Assembly: GCA_021904315.1 (NCBI GenBank)
Contig: CM038916.1
Coordinates: 6,971,065 to 7,035,064 of the forward strand
Reading direction: 5' to 3'
Source: Sphagnum magellanicum
Taxonomy: Eukaryota; Streptophyta; Sphagnopsida; Sphagnales; Sphagnaceae
Length of the DNA: 64,000 nt
Both the position numbers and the translations under genes were made by a program. Of this stretch, positions 47,392 through 59,100 are shown piece by piece. Within the stretch, counting starts at the first letter, position 1. Each line of letters begins with the position of its first letter. The notes under the pieces are model-generated. The model did not search any database. It was given only the letters and a program-made list of their open reading frames with translations, and was not told the origin of the DNA.

Positions 47392-49640
47392 GGGAACCAG
47401 TTCACCAAGAAGGAGAAAGACCAAGTCAACAACTTGCTAATTAAGTATGAGAATGTGTTCGCATTCTCAATGAAAGACTTAAGTAGGTGTAAGACCATGC
47501 AATTCTCTGTAGACCTTACAGATGAAACACCCGTCTATCGGAGGAGGCATAGGTTGAACAAACATGAATGGGAATTAGTAGATGAAAGATGTAAAGAGCT
47601 CCATGAAGTTGGTCTCATTCAGCCATCAAGTTTTGATTTTGCAGCCGCTACAATAATGCTAGCAAAAAAAGATTCAATTAAATTATGGACTAAAAAAAGG
47701 ATGTGCGGGGATTATAGGCCTTTGAACTTAATTACACCCCAAGACATGTACCCTATGCCCATCCCTGAAGAATTATTTGATAACATTAGAAACTCAAACA
47801 TCTTCACAATTGTGGTTCTGAGGCAAGGTTTCAACCAAATTGTGTTCGCTACGAAGGATCGCAAGAAAACGACATTCCATGGAAATAACAAGTTGTGGGA
47901 ATGGCTTATGATGCCTTTTGGATTAAAAAATGCACCTATCTTCTTTCAGCGAGTCATGGACCAAGTTTTCGAAGGGGCAGATTTCCTGAAGTGTTACATA
48001 TGATGCGGTCCCAAGTTCCTAGTTAAACCCAAAATGGGTTTAAGTTACTCAAATAGCAAAATTGTGAGGAACTTGGGGCACGCTCCCAACTCTTAGCACT
48101 AAAAGGGGTAGAGGGGTGTGTTAAAGCTCCAGGATGGGACTAGGAAGAGTGACAAGCATTAGTTACTTATTCGAACTTATATCAAACCAACCAACAAGTT
48201 GGTTAGTTCACTTTTTGGAACACCTTTAGTGCTAGGACAGGCCATAGGCAACTTTTGATTCACAAGACTCACCACAGCCCGGACTCAAAGGAAACCACCA
48301 CCTTCCCCAATATAATATTTTTTGCACTTCTCTGTGCCACCCACATCCGAATGACTTTTTGTCCCAAGACTCCCAAGGAGGAGTCTCAAAATTATCCCAG
48401 TTTAGACTCCCAGGACTTTGCAAGGTCATAACTCTTTGCTTAGACTTCTTATTAGGATGAGGTCTGAAACAAACTTATAGTGCTCCTTGAGAGCTTTTCA
48501 ATGGTGTGTCGCACTCCACCTGTGCACACCGAGGTCAAGTTGATTCCTGACTTTTAGTGGTCGGGAGTCAAATTGCCAGTTTGACTCCCGGCCCTTCTTT
48601 TTGCCATAACGTGTGCTATAGATGTCCAAATGGCCCATGCAAGCCCATTTTCAACATCTACATTTCAATAGCTTTTCAATGATATAATAAACACCCCAAT
48701 GCAAGGTGTTTTGACCCCTGCAATCGAACTCTGAAATTTTGGGAGTCCCAGAGGACTCCCAAGTCCCCATTTTGGGAGTGTGAGTTTCATCCCCACTTTC
48801 TCAAAGTAGGGTTACGACAACATAGATGACGTCCTAGTGCATAGCAAGGGACTCCTGCAGCACTTGGCTCATCTTGAGGAGTTATTCAAGAGGCTCCACG
48901 AAGTCAATATGAAGATTCATCCTAAAAAGTGTGAACTTGTTGTCACCTCAATAGTCTACCTTGGACACAAAATTTTGCCAAATGGTATTATGGCTCATTG
49001 GGCCAACATAATAATCATTTTGGAGATGCCCAATCCTACTGATGTTCACACATTGAAGAGCTTCATCAGATTATGTAATTACTACAGAAGTTATGTTCAA
49101 GACTTTAATACTATCACCCATCCTCTCTATGCATCATTAAAGAAGGATGTTGCTTGGACATGGAGTGATGAGGCTTAAGAAGCTTTCAACACACTCAAGG
49201 AAAAGCTTTCAGAGTTCCCCATTTTGAGAAAACCTAATTTCAACAAGGTCTTCATTCTACACACTGACTAAAATGCTCTTGATATTAGAACTATTTTTGG
49301 CTAACTTGATGAGGAAGGCAAGGAATATGTTATCGCCTATGCATCCTGAAACAACAACAAGGCTAAAAGCAATTACTCTTCCTAAGAGGGGGAGTGCCTT
49401 GTTGTTGTAGAGGCCGCTATACATTTTAGGCCCTATCTTTATGGCACCAATTTCACTTTGTATACCAACCACCAGCCTATCAAGTGGTTAATGACCAACG
49501 ATAAGCTTATTGGTAAATTAGCTCACTGGGTGCTTATACTTCAAGAGTATGAGTTCAAGGTTATTCACCAACCTGGTATTACACATTAGAACGTGAACAC
49601 CATGTTGCGGAAACCCCTCACTACCTCTAAAGATTTCTAA
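47392..49640 (+). pseudogene. pol: Reverse transcriptase and RNase H relic, split by a solo LTR
   Basis: The 46765-48003 frame runs from the methyltransferase end into reverse transcriptase without a stop: VNNLLIKYENVFAF, MQFSVDLTDETPVYRRRH, AKKDSIKLWTKKRMCGDYRP, YPMPIPEELFDNIRNSNIFT, WLMMPFGLKNAPIFFQRVMD and KCYI. The first catalytic Asp (FxxLDL block) is Val here (IVVLRQGF). The YIDD box is divided between YI (47994-47999) and DD (48825-48830) by the 819-bp insertion. After it come DDVLVHSKG, NMKIHPKKCELV and the connection region. RNase H-like sequence follows from about 49200 (VFILHTD, YVIAYAS, LYTNHQPIKWL) with stops. This is a typical Ty3-type RT-RH arrangement. Confidence 0.85.
48001..48819 (+). 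mobile_element. Solo LTR inserted in the YIDD codons of the reverse transcriptase
   Basis: The 819-bp insertion starts TGATGCGGTCCC and ends GGGTTACGACA. The perfect 5-bp target duplication is ACATA (47996-48000 and 48820-48824). It is collinear with the outer LTR at 5540-7359, and in reverse with 5777-6697, so it belongs to the same family, which is not the family of the host element's own terminal repeats. No internal region is present. Confidence 0.93.
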
Positions 49641-49779
49641 AAAGCTAGGCAAAACTTTGACCGAATTCCAATAATACATGTATCTAATGCATCTAATTAT
49701 CTTACACTATTACAATGTAACTTGGTTGAACATCCCATTGTGGATATATGGGAAGACTTGGACACTTTGAAGTTTCTTC

Positions 49780-50980
49780 AGCATGAGGAGTACCCTCCCC
49801 AAGTTACATCAAATCATCGAGATCGCATATAACAACGGTCCAAACGTTATTCATGGAGGGACAATCACCTCATTCGATGCTTACCACAAGGCAACAAAGT
49901 GGTTCCTCCACCACATGAACAGCCTGGTCTTATTCAAAAGGTACACTCGAAGCTTGGACACTTTGGAGTTAAGGGTACTTATAGCCTTTTTACTCCTCAT
50001 TACCATTGGAAAGGTATGTATGCTCAAGTCTGAGACATCATTACTAGGTGTGAACAATGTGATAGGGTGAGAATTTCTTTTTCCTCTCGACAACTCACGC
50101 TTTCTCCACTCCCTATTCAAGGCATGTTCTATCGCTAGTCATGTGATTTAGCTGGATAATTACCACATACCTCCAGGGATAATGTCTACATCATGATTAT
50201 GATTGAGCATTTTTCAAAGTGGGTTGAACTTGTTGCGCTACCAGACAAATCATCAAATAGCACCAGCCAGGCTTTCTTACAACAAGTCCTAAGTAGGTTT
50301 GGGGCTTATGCTAAATGTCTTACTAATCAAGGATCAGAATTCAGGGGAGAATTCCAAGACCTACTTGACCATGCTCTCATTGACCATCATCGGACTTCAA
50401 GAGATCATCTTCAAGCTGATGGCCTTACAGAGAAGATGGTTCAAACGTGCAAAAGGGACTTCGAAAGATTTGCCTCACTAAGAACAAAGAGGATTGGGAC
50501 CTAGCCCTCCCTTACATTGTCATGGGTTACATGATGTCCAAACACGCCTTTTTGTTTCATTTTTCTCCTTACTTTTCACTTTTTGGGAGACATCCCATTC
50601 CACCTTCTTCCATTGCTGCTCAAATGGACCAGGTTGTGGACTTGGACTCCCCAGCCACTTAGGCTAAGGTCATTGCAGAAAGGGCTACTCTATTCAAGAG
50701 GGTTATGCCCATGGCCATGGAAAACTTGTTCATTGCATAGCATCGAGACACCTTACGATATGCACACACACAAGGTGGCAGTTACAAACCTAAGGTGAAA
50801 TAATTTGATGTTGGTGATCTTGTGTATCTCCAGTAGCAACCCAATGATACTCTAGACACTTTTTCCGGTCGCATTATCTTGAGGATTAAGGCGATCAAGC
50901 CTTCAAGTGTGTTGGAGTGACAAGGAGTTGACGGACGCACAATTTGGGATCATTCCAAATTGTGCGCCCTGCCACCTACC
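49780..50980 (+). pseudogene. Integrase relic (HHCC, DDE core, GPY/F-like end)
   Basis: An HHCC zinc domain is visible as HSKLGHFGVKGTYS...HYHW...CEQCDRV (about 49945-50070). The core follows with CDLAG (first Asp; near 50140), MIMIEHFSKWVELVALPDKS (about 50193-50255), LTNQGSEFRGEF where the second catalytic Asp is Asn, and DGLTEKMVQTCKRDFE for the Glu. After a frame change come EDWDLALPYIVMGYM and the post-core segments. A GPY/F-like tail (FDVGDLVYLQ ... FSGRIILRIKAI) ends near 50980. It would insert element cDNA into chromosomes by DDE chemistry, and is inactive here. Confidence 0.8.
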
Positions 50981-51035
50981 AAACTTGGATCCTACCATCA
51001 TGACGTTGACTTGGATTCCTCCACTTGATTATCCA

Positions 51036-51170
51036 TGTCAGGTATGTTAGAGGACAAACGATGCTGATCAGATGTTGCTTTGCGATAACTGTAATGGTGG
51101 ATACCATCTCTTCTGCCTCAAGCCGGAGCTTACTCAAGTTCCCGCCAACAATTGGTAATGTTCATCATTA
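51036..51170 (+). pseudogene. PHD zinc finger after the integrase
   Basis: The reading gives CQVC, a stop, then RTNDADQMLLCDNCNGGYHL, FCLKPELTQVP, ANNW, a stop, and C. This is the C4HC3 layout of a PHD finger: C-x2-C, an acidic loop (DADQMLLCDNC), H-x2-C and a final W-x-C. The last Cys is Leu in this copy and two stops are present. PHD fingers commonly bind histone H3 tails. In the same place chromoviruses carry a chromodomain, so it may have steered integration. It is one frame away from the end of the integrase, consistent with an indel. Confidence 0.82.
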
Positions 51171-51223
51171 TCTCCTATAGCACCATAATTCCTACTCAAA
51201 CCATGCCACGTTTTTCCCGGCTT

Positions 51224-51238
51224 AGGTATAGGGGGGGA
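51224..51238 (+). promoter_or_regulatory. Polypurine tract
   Basis: AGGTATAGGGGGGGA lies immediately before repeat A, the position and composition expected of a plus-strand priming polypurine tract. Confidence 0.65.
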
Positions 51239-51431
51239 TACATGAGAATTTCATCTCAACCTCTTCTTGTGCATTGTATATATGTGTGTGTGTGTGTGTG
51301 TGTGTGCATCCCTTTTTGTTTGATTAGTTTATACTTTTAATTAACTTTAGTCTTTTTGTTTAGTAGAATTTACTATGGATTTACACCTTTATAACACCGT
51401 ACATCATGACACTACACGTCACGATAGCTAT
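51239..51431 (+). repeat. Terminal repeat segment A (first copy)
   Basis: Starts TACATGAGAATTTCATC and ends ACGTCACGATAG plus CTA at the boundary with the core. It matches 51721-51896 at roughly 85-90 percent by eye. It contains a (TG)n tract at 51282-51306 that is much shorter in the second copy. The A/core junction is a perfect palindrome, GATAGCTATC (51424-51433). Confidence 0.85.
51282..51306. repeat. (TG)n microsatellite in repeat A
   Basis: A TG dinucleotide run present in the first copy of repeat A but largely absent from the second. Confidence 0.9.
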
Positions 51432-51720
51432 CATGCTCGTACATGGCCTCATACATGATGGCCAATTACGAGCATGCCAATCGTGCCTTTCAGGGTTAAT
51501 GTACGTTCTTAGGTGACTGTACGTTATTAGGTGCTAAGGGTTTCAACTTGTTAGTGCCTGTATAAAAAGCCAAACCCTTCCCTTTTCGTTTTAGTTTTTT
51601 TAGAATTCCTTTGTCAAGAGAGTTTCCTCCATAATTAGATAGGATTTCTAGATGCTCATGGTGGTTATTACACGGCCACCATCTACATACAATACATGTT
51701 CTTCCTTCTTTGTAATTCAA
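51432..51720 (+). repeat. Terminal repeat core (second copy)
   Basis: Partner of 41996-42304. It contains hairpin 1 (51432-51476), the TATAAA near 51561 and hairpin 2 (51658-51682). Together with segment A it makes a candidate 482-bp LTR, 51243-51724, with TG...CA ends. Confidence 0.85.
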
Positions 51721-51896
51721 TACATGAAAATTTCATCTCAACTTTTCTTATGCATTGTGTATATATATGTGCGTGCATCTCTTTTTGGTTGATTAGTTTA
51801 TACCTTTGATTGGCTTTAGTCTTTTTGTTTAATAGAATTCACTATGGATTTACACCCTTACAACATTGTACATCACGACACCACATGTCATGATAG
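51721..51896 (+). repeat. Terminal repeat segment A' (second copy)
   Basis: Repeats 51239-51431 directly after the core and stops at CATGATAG, the same point at which the left core begins. The downstream sequence is unrelated. Confidence 0.85.
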
Positions 51897-51900
51897 TTTG

Positions 51901-54900
51901 GTCCTAAGATCCAAAACATCAAAACTCACAATGCTTTTATTCCAAAGGAAAAGATTATTACAAAGGTTTGCTAATGTCAAACTAATACAAAATAGCCTAC
52001 TTTTAATTTCTAAACTATAATAGATTTCTTAGGATCAAAATCATTTTTTCCATTGTCGCATGTGATTTCATGGTTAGGGTTTTGTGCAACTGTATTTAAT
52101 TAAATTAAAATTTAATATAATCAATTATTTTCAAAAATCCAACAAACAATGAAATAACTTGAATGTATGGAATATATTTGTGACAAAATAATACTTGTCA
52201 CAAAATTTGAAAAAATTGCATATATGTTTCAAAACTAGGGTTGTGAGTGGAATTCTTGAGTGAAATTTTTTATGGTGTATGATAATGATATACATGAATT
52301 AAATTTAGGACCATTTAGAGATTTCAAGTTTTTTGATGAAATTTCATTCAATTTTTTTTTCATTTTTGAACAATAAATGCATAATTATATTTTCTTTGTA
52401 AAAAAAAACATTACCATATCAAAAGGAGAAGATATTTTAGATAGGCATTGCATTATTTTTTCAATTTTCTTTTGTTTGGTAATGTTTCATGAACCACAAA
52501 CATGAAACCCTATGGCTATTGAAAAATTGTAAATTATATACTATATGTACATTAATTTTATCCAATCCTTTTCATCTAACAATTGAATCAAAATTAATTT
52601 TGACTCAAAGTGAACTTTGAGTTCCAAAATTTTGTCATGCAAATTTTAAACTTTTTTGCTTGTGTTTAAGATAATCAAAGTATACCATAACCTACTATAA
52701 TATTCCTTATACACCACCTCTTTTGGTGAAAAGTGGTTTACCTTTTGTGTATTTTCACCCTTTAGGCAAAAAAAGATGGATTAAAAAGAAAATCCACTAA
52801 AACTTTCTAGCAACAAAAAAAGGTTTTAGATTAGTCCAAGGTTATATAGTGTTGTGTTTGAAAATTTTGTAATTAAATAGTAATGTTACTAAAGTGTTTA
52901 AGGAAAAATAGTTGAATGAATGTGAAGATATTAACATTTTTAATGTAAAAAAAAGAAGAAAATGTGAGTTAATATTTAATCAATTAAAAAATAAAGCTAA
53001 AGGTAAAGTTTAATTAGTTCTTAAATTTTATTTTTATGACCATTCTATTTTCAAAAAAATAAATATTTAAATTCTTATTTATGATCATTTTGAAAATGTA
53101 ACATGTTATATTGAATTTCAATTGAAAGGGCAATTTTTGAAGTGTATGTAAGAAAGATGTAAGAACAATGGTAAAGAATGTGAAGATTTATCAATTTAAC
53201 AATCAATTTCATAAAAATAAAAAATCAATGAAATTATTTTTTATTTTATTTCTTAAAACGTGATAATTTATAGCTTGACTTTGAAAATGAAGTTCTTAAA
53301 AAGCATGTGAGAAAAAGATAAAAATAATGATAAATGAGATGGAGATTTGAAAAGGTATTTGAAAAATAGTTGAAAAAATGAAAATAATTGTAAAGTTAGT
53401 GTGCCTTTTCATATCCAGTTCACTTAAGTCGGTAGGAGAAAGGAATGAAATAGGTAGGCTTGGAAGATTCATTTCTAAGTGCAAAAGGTAATATCATAAT
53501 ATCATTAATTATTTGAAATCATATACTCTCTAGAAAAATAAATCTAGAGAATAAATTTTGGACTAGGCATACAAAACTATGTCTAGACCTATCAACTTCC
53601 TTTTCCTTTACATTGTAAAATAAGAATGGAATGGGTGTGGACAATTATTTTATGCCAGCCTCCTTATCTTCTAGTTCAATAGAACAACAATGGAGTGGGT
53701 GGACAATTTCTCTAGACCAACAGTCTCCTTGTTGATGTTGTTTTCCTCTCCATAACAAATATGGCTCAGCAAGTGGGCAATTCATTAGATTGTTGTATTT
53801 AACAGTCCAAAAGAATAAATCAATTTCTGAACATTTATCGTGTACCTAATTAATTGTAAATTTTGTTGATTACCTTGAACATGGGTGTGCTTAATTAAAT
53901 TTGAAATAATTTCTGAAAATTTTAATACCTTCAAGCACACCATCCATCATCACATGAACAAATTCAAAGTGGGCTATATCATGTTGTTAGATAATATATG
54001 AATGACATCCAAGGTCAAACAAATGGCACACGAATGATCATATGACAATTCATGCCATGTCATGTGATTTATGGATGAATAATTATATGGGTTCACAAAT
54101 TTGATAATTTCAAAAAGCTTTGAATATATGTAATTTATTTTCAAATGGAGGCAATGTGATTTTAATGTCATTAATTTATATTGATCTTTAAAGAAACAAT
54201 GAGTGGAAGTTTGCATGTTAACTTGTAAACTCATGGGGTCACTGCAGGTCAAAATAATTTTTCAGGGTGGCCTTTTCCATTTACCTCTTCTGATACCCTC
54301 TTCCATAACATACAACTAGAGAGTGTGGAGTGTGATGCTGGCCCCAGTGTGAACAAGATCCTGACGATAAAGTTCAATTGTGAAAAAAAACATTTTAATT
54401 TTAAAATTAATTTTCAATGATTAGAATTACTCAAACTTCAATATCTCCCTCAACTTAGGCCTAAAATTGATGAAACCACCTCAAAAATATCCCACTCATC
54501 ACAGACTTTCCAACAGTTCCAAGAACTTGCCACAATTTGTTTTTTATTTTATTTTTTTTATTTTATAATAAAATTTATTGAATTTTCTCATGACAAAATT
54601 GTTCAATATTCAATTACTCTTTCATAGTATCTCTAAAGATATAAACATTTCAAAACCACCTTGATGCACCTCTAATCATCAAGAGTTTCCCAATTGTACC
54701 AAAAGCACACTTGGAGGAAGGGGGGGGGGCTATGGGCTGGGAAATCTCAAAGTGACAAACAAAACACCTTCTTAATATATACAATGATGTTAATATAATT
54801 GGTGTGGACAATACTCACCCTCACATACAAACTAAAAATCCTCTCTATCTAATACAATTCAGAACACTAACTAAAAACTTCAGTTCAAAAGCAACACAAA

Positions 54901-55280
54901 TGTGAGAATCCATATTTAATTTAGCTGAAGCTTGTGATAAATTAACTCAAGTAATTAAGCTAGAAAAATTCATGCATAACTCAAATTTGCAAAATGAGTC
55001 TTAGGTAAACTGCTTTTTAAAGAACTCCAAAAGAATGAGAGATGTGAACACAACAGATATAATATATTTTCACATGTGCAAAATGTCTCAAAATTGGAGA
55101 TATAAGTCTGAAAAACCCCCCCCACATGGCAATCTCTATATCAATGTTTCATGCAAATGTACTTGATGCATACCTATGAAAAACCAACTGTAATAACTAA
55201 TTTGAAATGAAGCTTGTAGTCAATTACAGTGCTAATTCACAGGGCTTCAACAACAATATTGTCATAGGTTTAAGACAATT
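51901..55280. other. AT-rich intergenic DNA, no gene seen
   Basis: Very AT-rich, with stops in every frame and many poly-A/T runs. No conserved domain, RNA gene or element end is recognisable. Confidence 0.55.
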
Positions 55281-55434
55281 CTATCCATGATCATGTAATT
55301 GTGCACACCAATTTTCACTTCCAAATAGATGGATCACATGTATAACTGAATTAACAAGATTCATATTGTGCAGCAGCACAGTAGTAGCAGCATTCTTCTT
55401 CTTCTTCTTCTTCAAGTCTTCTTCTTGATTTGGA

Positions 55435-58149
55435 TCACAGTTTGATGGGTCTAGTGATTGCAACTTCAAACAAATTCCTGTCAAGGGCATTCTGGTGGAA
55501 CCTGCAGCAATCACCAACTTCCAACTTACAGTCCTTCACAAACTGAGACCACCCATCACAAATGCTTGATGTGCCTGCTGTAGGTCTCAAGACTACTGGC
55601 CAGTCTAACAGCTTATGATGCTGTGCAACAGCACCAGCAGCGACATCTGACTGCGAAGAAGAAGCTGAATAATTATGTCCATCAACTGCCACTGTTGCTC
55701 TTAAAATCAAAGAAACAGCTTCTTTTGGCAGGTGCTTGCTAATGACCTCCGGAAGCACCTAAAAAAAACACACACATTCAATCCAATAAAACATTGAAGG
55801 GACAAAAAAAGGAAGAAAAAAAAAAACAGAAAGAAATCAATAAAGTCGTAGAATAAATTTGAATTCCTTGAAATCAATATACAATATTAATAAAATAGTG
55901 ACATTATACAAATTGATTATAATAACTGATGATCAAAGCTGAGCTCTTGGAGTTTGATAAGTAAAATTGCAGAATGTGTCCAACATATCTAGCATTTACA
56001 ATAGGGTAAGACAATTATATATGACGAAGCACTGCAGAGTTGAATCATCTCTTTGAACATGCGAATTACGTGATACAATTTGCATCAAACAAAAAAACTG
56101 TGATGATGGTGAGGAAGGGAAATATAATATTCTACTCACAAACTGCACCTCCTGCTGCTGCTGCTGATTTTCCGCATCACTATAATCCACGGAAAACTTG
56201 CAATCCGCAGCAAACTTGGTTAGGGTAACCCAAAAATCCGGAACTTTGCCTACCACTACTGCAGCAGCAGCTACGGCTGGAGCGTTCCTCGACCGGCCGG
56301 GGATCTGCATTCCTAGTGCAGTGCGATTTGCAACTTCCTCCTCCTGACCTGCGTGAAGAGGAGGAGCAGCTGCTGCAGGCAGCACTAGATCATCATCATG
56401 TACACTAAAATCAATCCTATACATAATTAGCAAAGCTCATTTCTTAACAAATTAGGCGAATTGTTGTGTAGTTATTAAGATACAAAGCTGAAAAAAATAT
56501 TCATGATCTCTTATATAAATTTTACAGAGCTCTGGATGGACTGCATGCATGCATGTAAATGGACAGTATGTGATGTATGATTCCCCATCTGCCAAATTGT
56601 GCAATTGAAAATCCTGGAAATTGACATATTCGAGACAAGTACAGAATTCATGAGCACATACATCCCGAGGCTGAATCATTACTACATGAAAAGATAGGGG
56701 AATACAAAGTCCAGGAGCAGCTGTTGGAATCGGATGATTCATGAAAAGCTGCAAGAGCTCTAAGAGAAGGAAGTGAACGTAGTACTTACATAAGGACACA
56801 TCGCCCGGCGAAAATGGTAATGGTCGGTTTGGAGGAAAGGGCGTCGATATTACTGACTGCTGCGCCTGAGCTATTGTAGGACCCAAGATCTCAGGGAGAG
56901 GAGGAGGACCCATCGAACTCATCATCATCGATGGAGGAGGAGGAAAAGGACCAATCGTGCCTGTGATCGTGGCGTTGCTGATGGTGGTGGTCGTTGGACT
57001 ACAGTTCTGATGAGGTGGACCCTTGTAAGATTCAGTAGTAGTGTAGGGCATGCGCGACAAAACGATGGGCATCTCTGATGATGATGTAGATCGGGTCATG
57101 ATCAATTGCCGCCTATATGATCGCGCAGCCGCTGCTCTTGCGTCGGCCTTCAAAGCCTCCAGCTGCGCAGTGCCGTGATTCGGCTCGGCCAGTCGGGGAT
57201 GTTCTTGCAGAGAAGCTCTAGAGGATACCGGCAACATGGCTGTGCCTGTTGATCCAATGATCGAAGGAGGCGCAGTTGCTGATGGTCTGGAAAACGTTGA
57301 TGCAACCAGCTGCAACACTCCACCGCAAGACTCCACGCGGTATCGAAATTCATTGCGACTTCGCCGCGGGACTTCAACAGGGATGTGGCAGCTTATAGGG
57401 TATGTTGTTGCAGCAGCTGCTCGCTGGCATTGCAGTTCCTTAGCTCTAGAATGTAGGAAGGTCCTCCCTTGCACGTCAACATTATGCAAGTGGCCGTTCC
57501 CAAGGCGTAACTCTAAGTTTGGTTCTTCATGATCAGTTTGCAGCTGCTGCAACTGCTTTCTATAAACTGCTTTCCCTGATCTTTTGTAAGGAATGGCATG
57601 AGCTTGATCAGCCTCCCTCACAGCTGTGGCAAGAGTTTGGTGATTAAACAGCTTCTCGGCAGACGAAGACATCTTGTATCTTTTCAGTCCATGGTTTGCC
57701 GGATTTATGGCAACGTCCTGCTGCTGCAAATTATGAACCTCATATTGAATCTCCTCCACACACGAAGACACCTGAACCACCAGATCCGTGAAGGTCGGCG
57801 CGCGAACAGTTTGCTGAAAGGTTAACTTCGACTTATCTGCAGCAGGCTCCTCGAATGATCTGTTCCTTGACGGGTGCATACCAGAAACGGCCTGCGGAGC
57901 TTTCATATAAGACGTAATCAACCGAATTTGCTGAACCGGCTGTAGCTCCACTGCAGCAGCAATAGGCGCCTTGAGTCTAGAATTCGTTCCAGCTGCTTCG
58001 GCCTCCATAGTACTGCAGGTCCCGCGAGGTGCTGCCGGTATTTGCCGAATTAAGTCAGCGGCATTCATGTATAAAACTGAAGAAGCAGGCATAGCAGCCT
58101 GCTCGTCCATAAACCTCCGAATGCGCTGAAAGTCCCACTCATCCGCCAT
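55435..58149 (-). CDS. B3-domain (DNA-binding) protein with a long low-complexity N-terminus (three exons)
   Basis: Exons on the minus strand are 58149-56790, about 56384-56140, and 55758-55435, giving about 642 aa. Donors are TTAT|GTAAGT and GTTT|GTGAGT. The last acceptor is TTTTTTAG|GTG. The exon 2 acceptor is chosen for phase, and alternatives lie within 40 bp. The C-terminus (residues about 502-640) is a B3 fold: FWVTLTKFAADCKF, VLPEVISKHLPKEA, WPVVLRPTAG, GWSQFVKDCKLEVGDCCRFH and LFEVAITRP. B3 domains bind DNA in plant transcription factors; this one is most like the REM type. The N-terminal 500 residues are Ala/Gln/Ser-rich and I recognise no domain in them. A Gln run (QQQQQ) and a Ser/Asp insertion sit in loops of the B3 fold. 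The start is placed at MADEWDF; an in-frame ATG lies 24 codons upstream (58221). Confidence 0.75.
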
Positions 58150-58221
58150 TATTGTTGTTCTACTATAGCTGAAGCTGCATGGGAAAGACAGGCCCAGATG
58201 ATCATCATCAGTATTGCACAT

Positions 58222-59100
58222 CCCACGGGAAGAAGCAGCGTCAGCTTCATGACTAGAACTGCAACAAGGCAGTTATAGAAGACGGCAGATCGGAAAGGAC
58301 AACACTATACATGAGCAACAGAGAAAATAACCAATTACAAGCCATGAATAGAATGTGGCAGATCGGACGACAACAGCTGCTGCGCATGAGGATCGACAGC
58401 AGCCAAGAGCAATGCGTGCATTGAAGTAGGGGTCATATCGGCAACTGCAAAAGCAGAGCTCTCGTGTCAAACCTTAAGAAGCCAATGAATTGTTTCTTTC
58501 TTTCTTTCTTCCTTCACTTGCAAAATGCCCTGCAAAGCAAAAGCTTCGATGTACCAGCTTTCTTTCTCCCCGTTCACGAAATGCGCGCCCTCCACTGGTC
58601 TGAACACGTCTATTGGGTTTCAGCTCCGCAACTCCCTCTTTCCTTTCCCTTCCGTTCCATTTCCTTCCACACCTGCTGCAGGTCGGATGGCGATGAGGCT
58701 GGGTCTATAACCTAGAAAAACAAAACACCCAAGAGAGAGAGAACGCTTGCACCAGTTGGTTTACAGCGACAGCAGCCGTCTCCTTCCGGCGCCCGGCAGG
58801 TATATGTAGATACCGCGCAGTAGTGCGCATGACGAGGCGGATTCCCCTCTCCAAGGTACGTAACCCGAAGGGTAGATGAATCACTATGGATGAATGGAAA
58901 CTGTCTCTACAACTCTATCACTAAGTTGGCTCGTGCAGCAGTACGTGCTCATCATGACAATTGGATGAAAGCTGATTGTGGTGAAAGGGAAAGCAAGTGC
59001 AGGGGATTGATTCCTTGACGAAAGTCCCCACTAGATTATTCATCATGGACTAGTTGAAACTGTTTCTATCACTTTGGCACCTGCAGAAGTAGGCCTATAC
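58222..59100 (-). promoter_or_regulatory. 5' leader / probable promoter of the B3 gene
   Basis: The sequence upstream of the minus-strand start stays GC-richer to about 58860 before becoming repeat-bearing. It includes CT/GA-rich tracts (TTTCTTTCTTTCTTCC at 58496-58513; AAGAGAGAGAGAAC at 58730-58743). I do not see a clear TATA box. Open frames here are short. Confidence 0.4.

Larger units (their letters stand above)
41996..51896 (+). mobile_element. Degenerate Ty3-like retrotransposon carrying a cytosine DNA methyltransferase and a PHD finger
   Basis: Order along the plus strand: terminal repeat core (41996-42304), leader, gag with zinc knuckles (about 42973-44280), protease (about 44964-45640), C5-DNA-methyltransferase (46105-47064), reverse transcriptase and RNase H (47392-49640, interrupted), integrase (about 49780-50980), PHD finger (51036-51170), polypurine tract (51224-51238), then repeats A, core and A' (51239-51896). 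The PR-RT-RH-IN order marks it as Ty3-like. The short direct flanks TTTG (41992-41995 and 51897-51900) may be a target duplication. Coding frames are broken by many stops and frameshifts, so this copy is dead. Its methyltransferase and PHD modules are absent from ordinary plant Ty3 elements. Methyltransferase-bearing retrotransposons have been reported from charophyte algae and dinoflagellates (de Mendoza and colleagues, 2018, from memory). Confidence 0.85.

Noticed and set aside
48232..48429. Minus-strand open frame inside the RT interruption
   Set aside because: It lies within the solo LTR at 48001-48819, which is non-coding.
53296..54252. Two minus-strand open frames of 62 and 92 codons
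   Set aside because: They are AT-rich, with no domain, signal or splice context; expected by chance at this length.
57236..57532. 98-codon plus-strand open frame
   Set aside because: It is antisense to exon 1 of the B3 gene.
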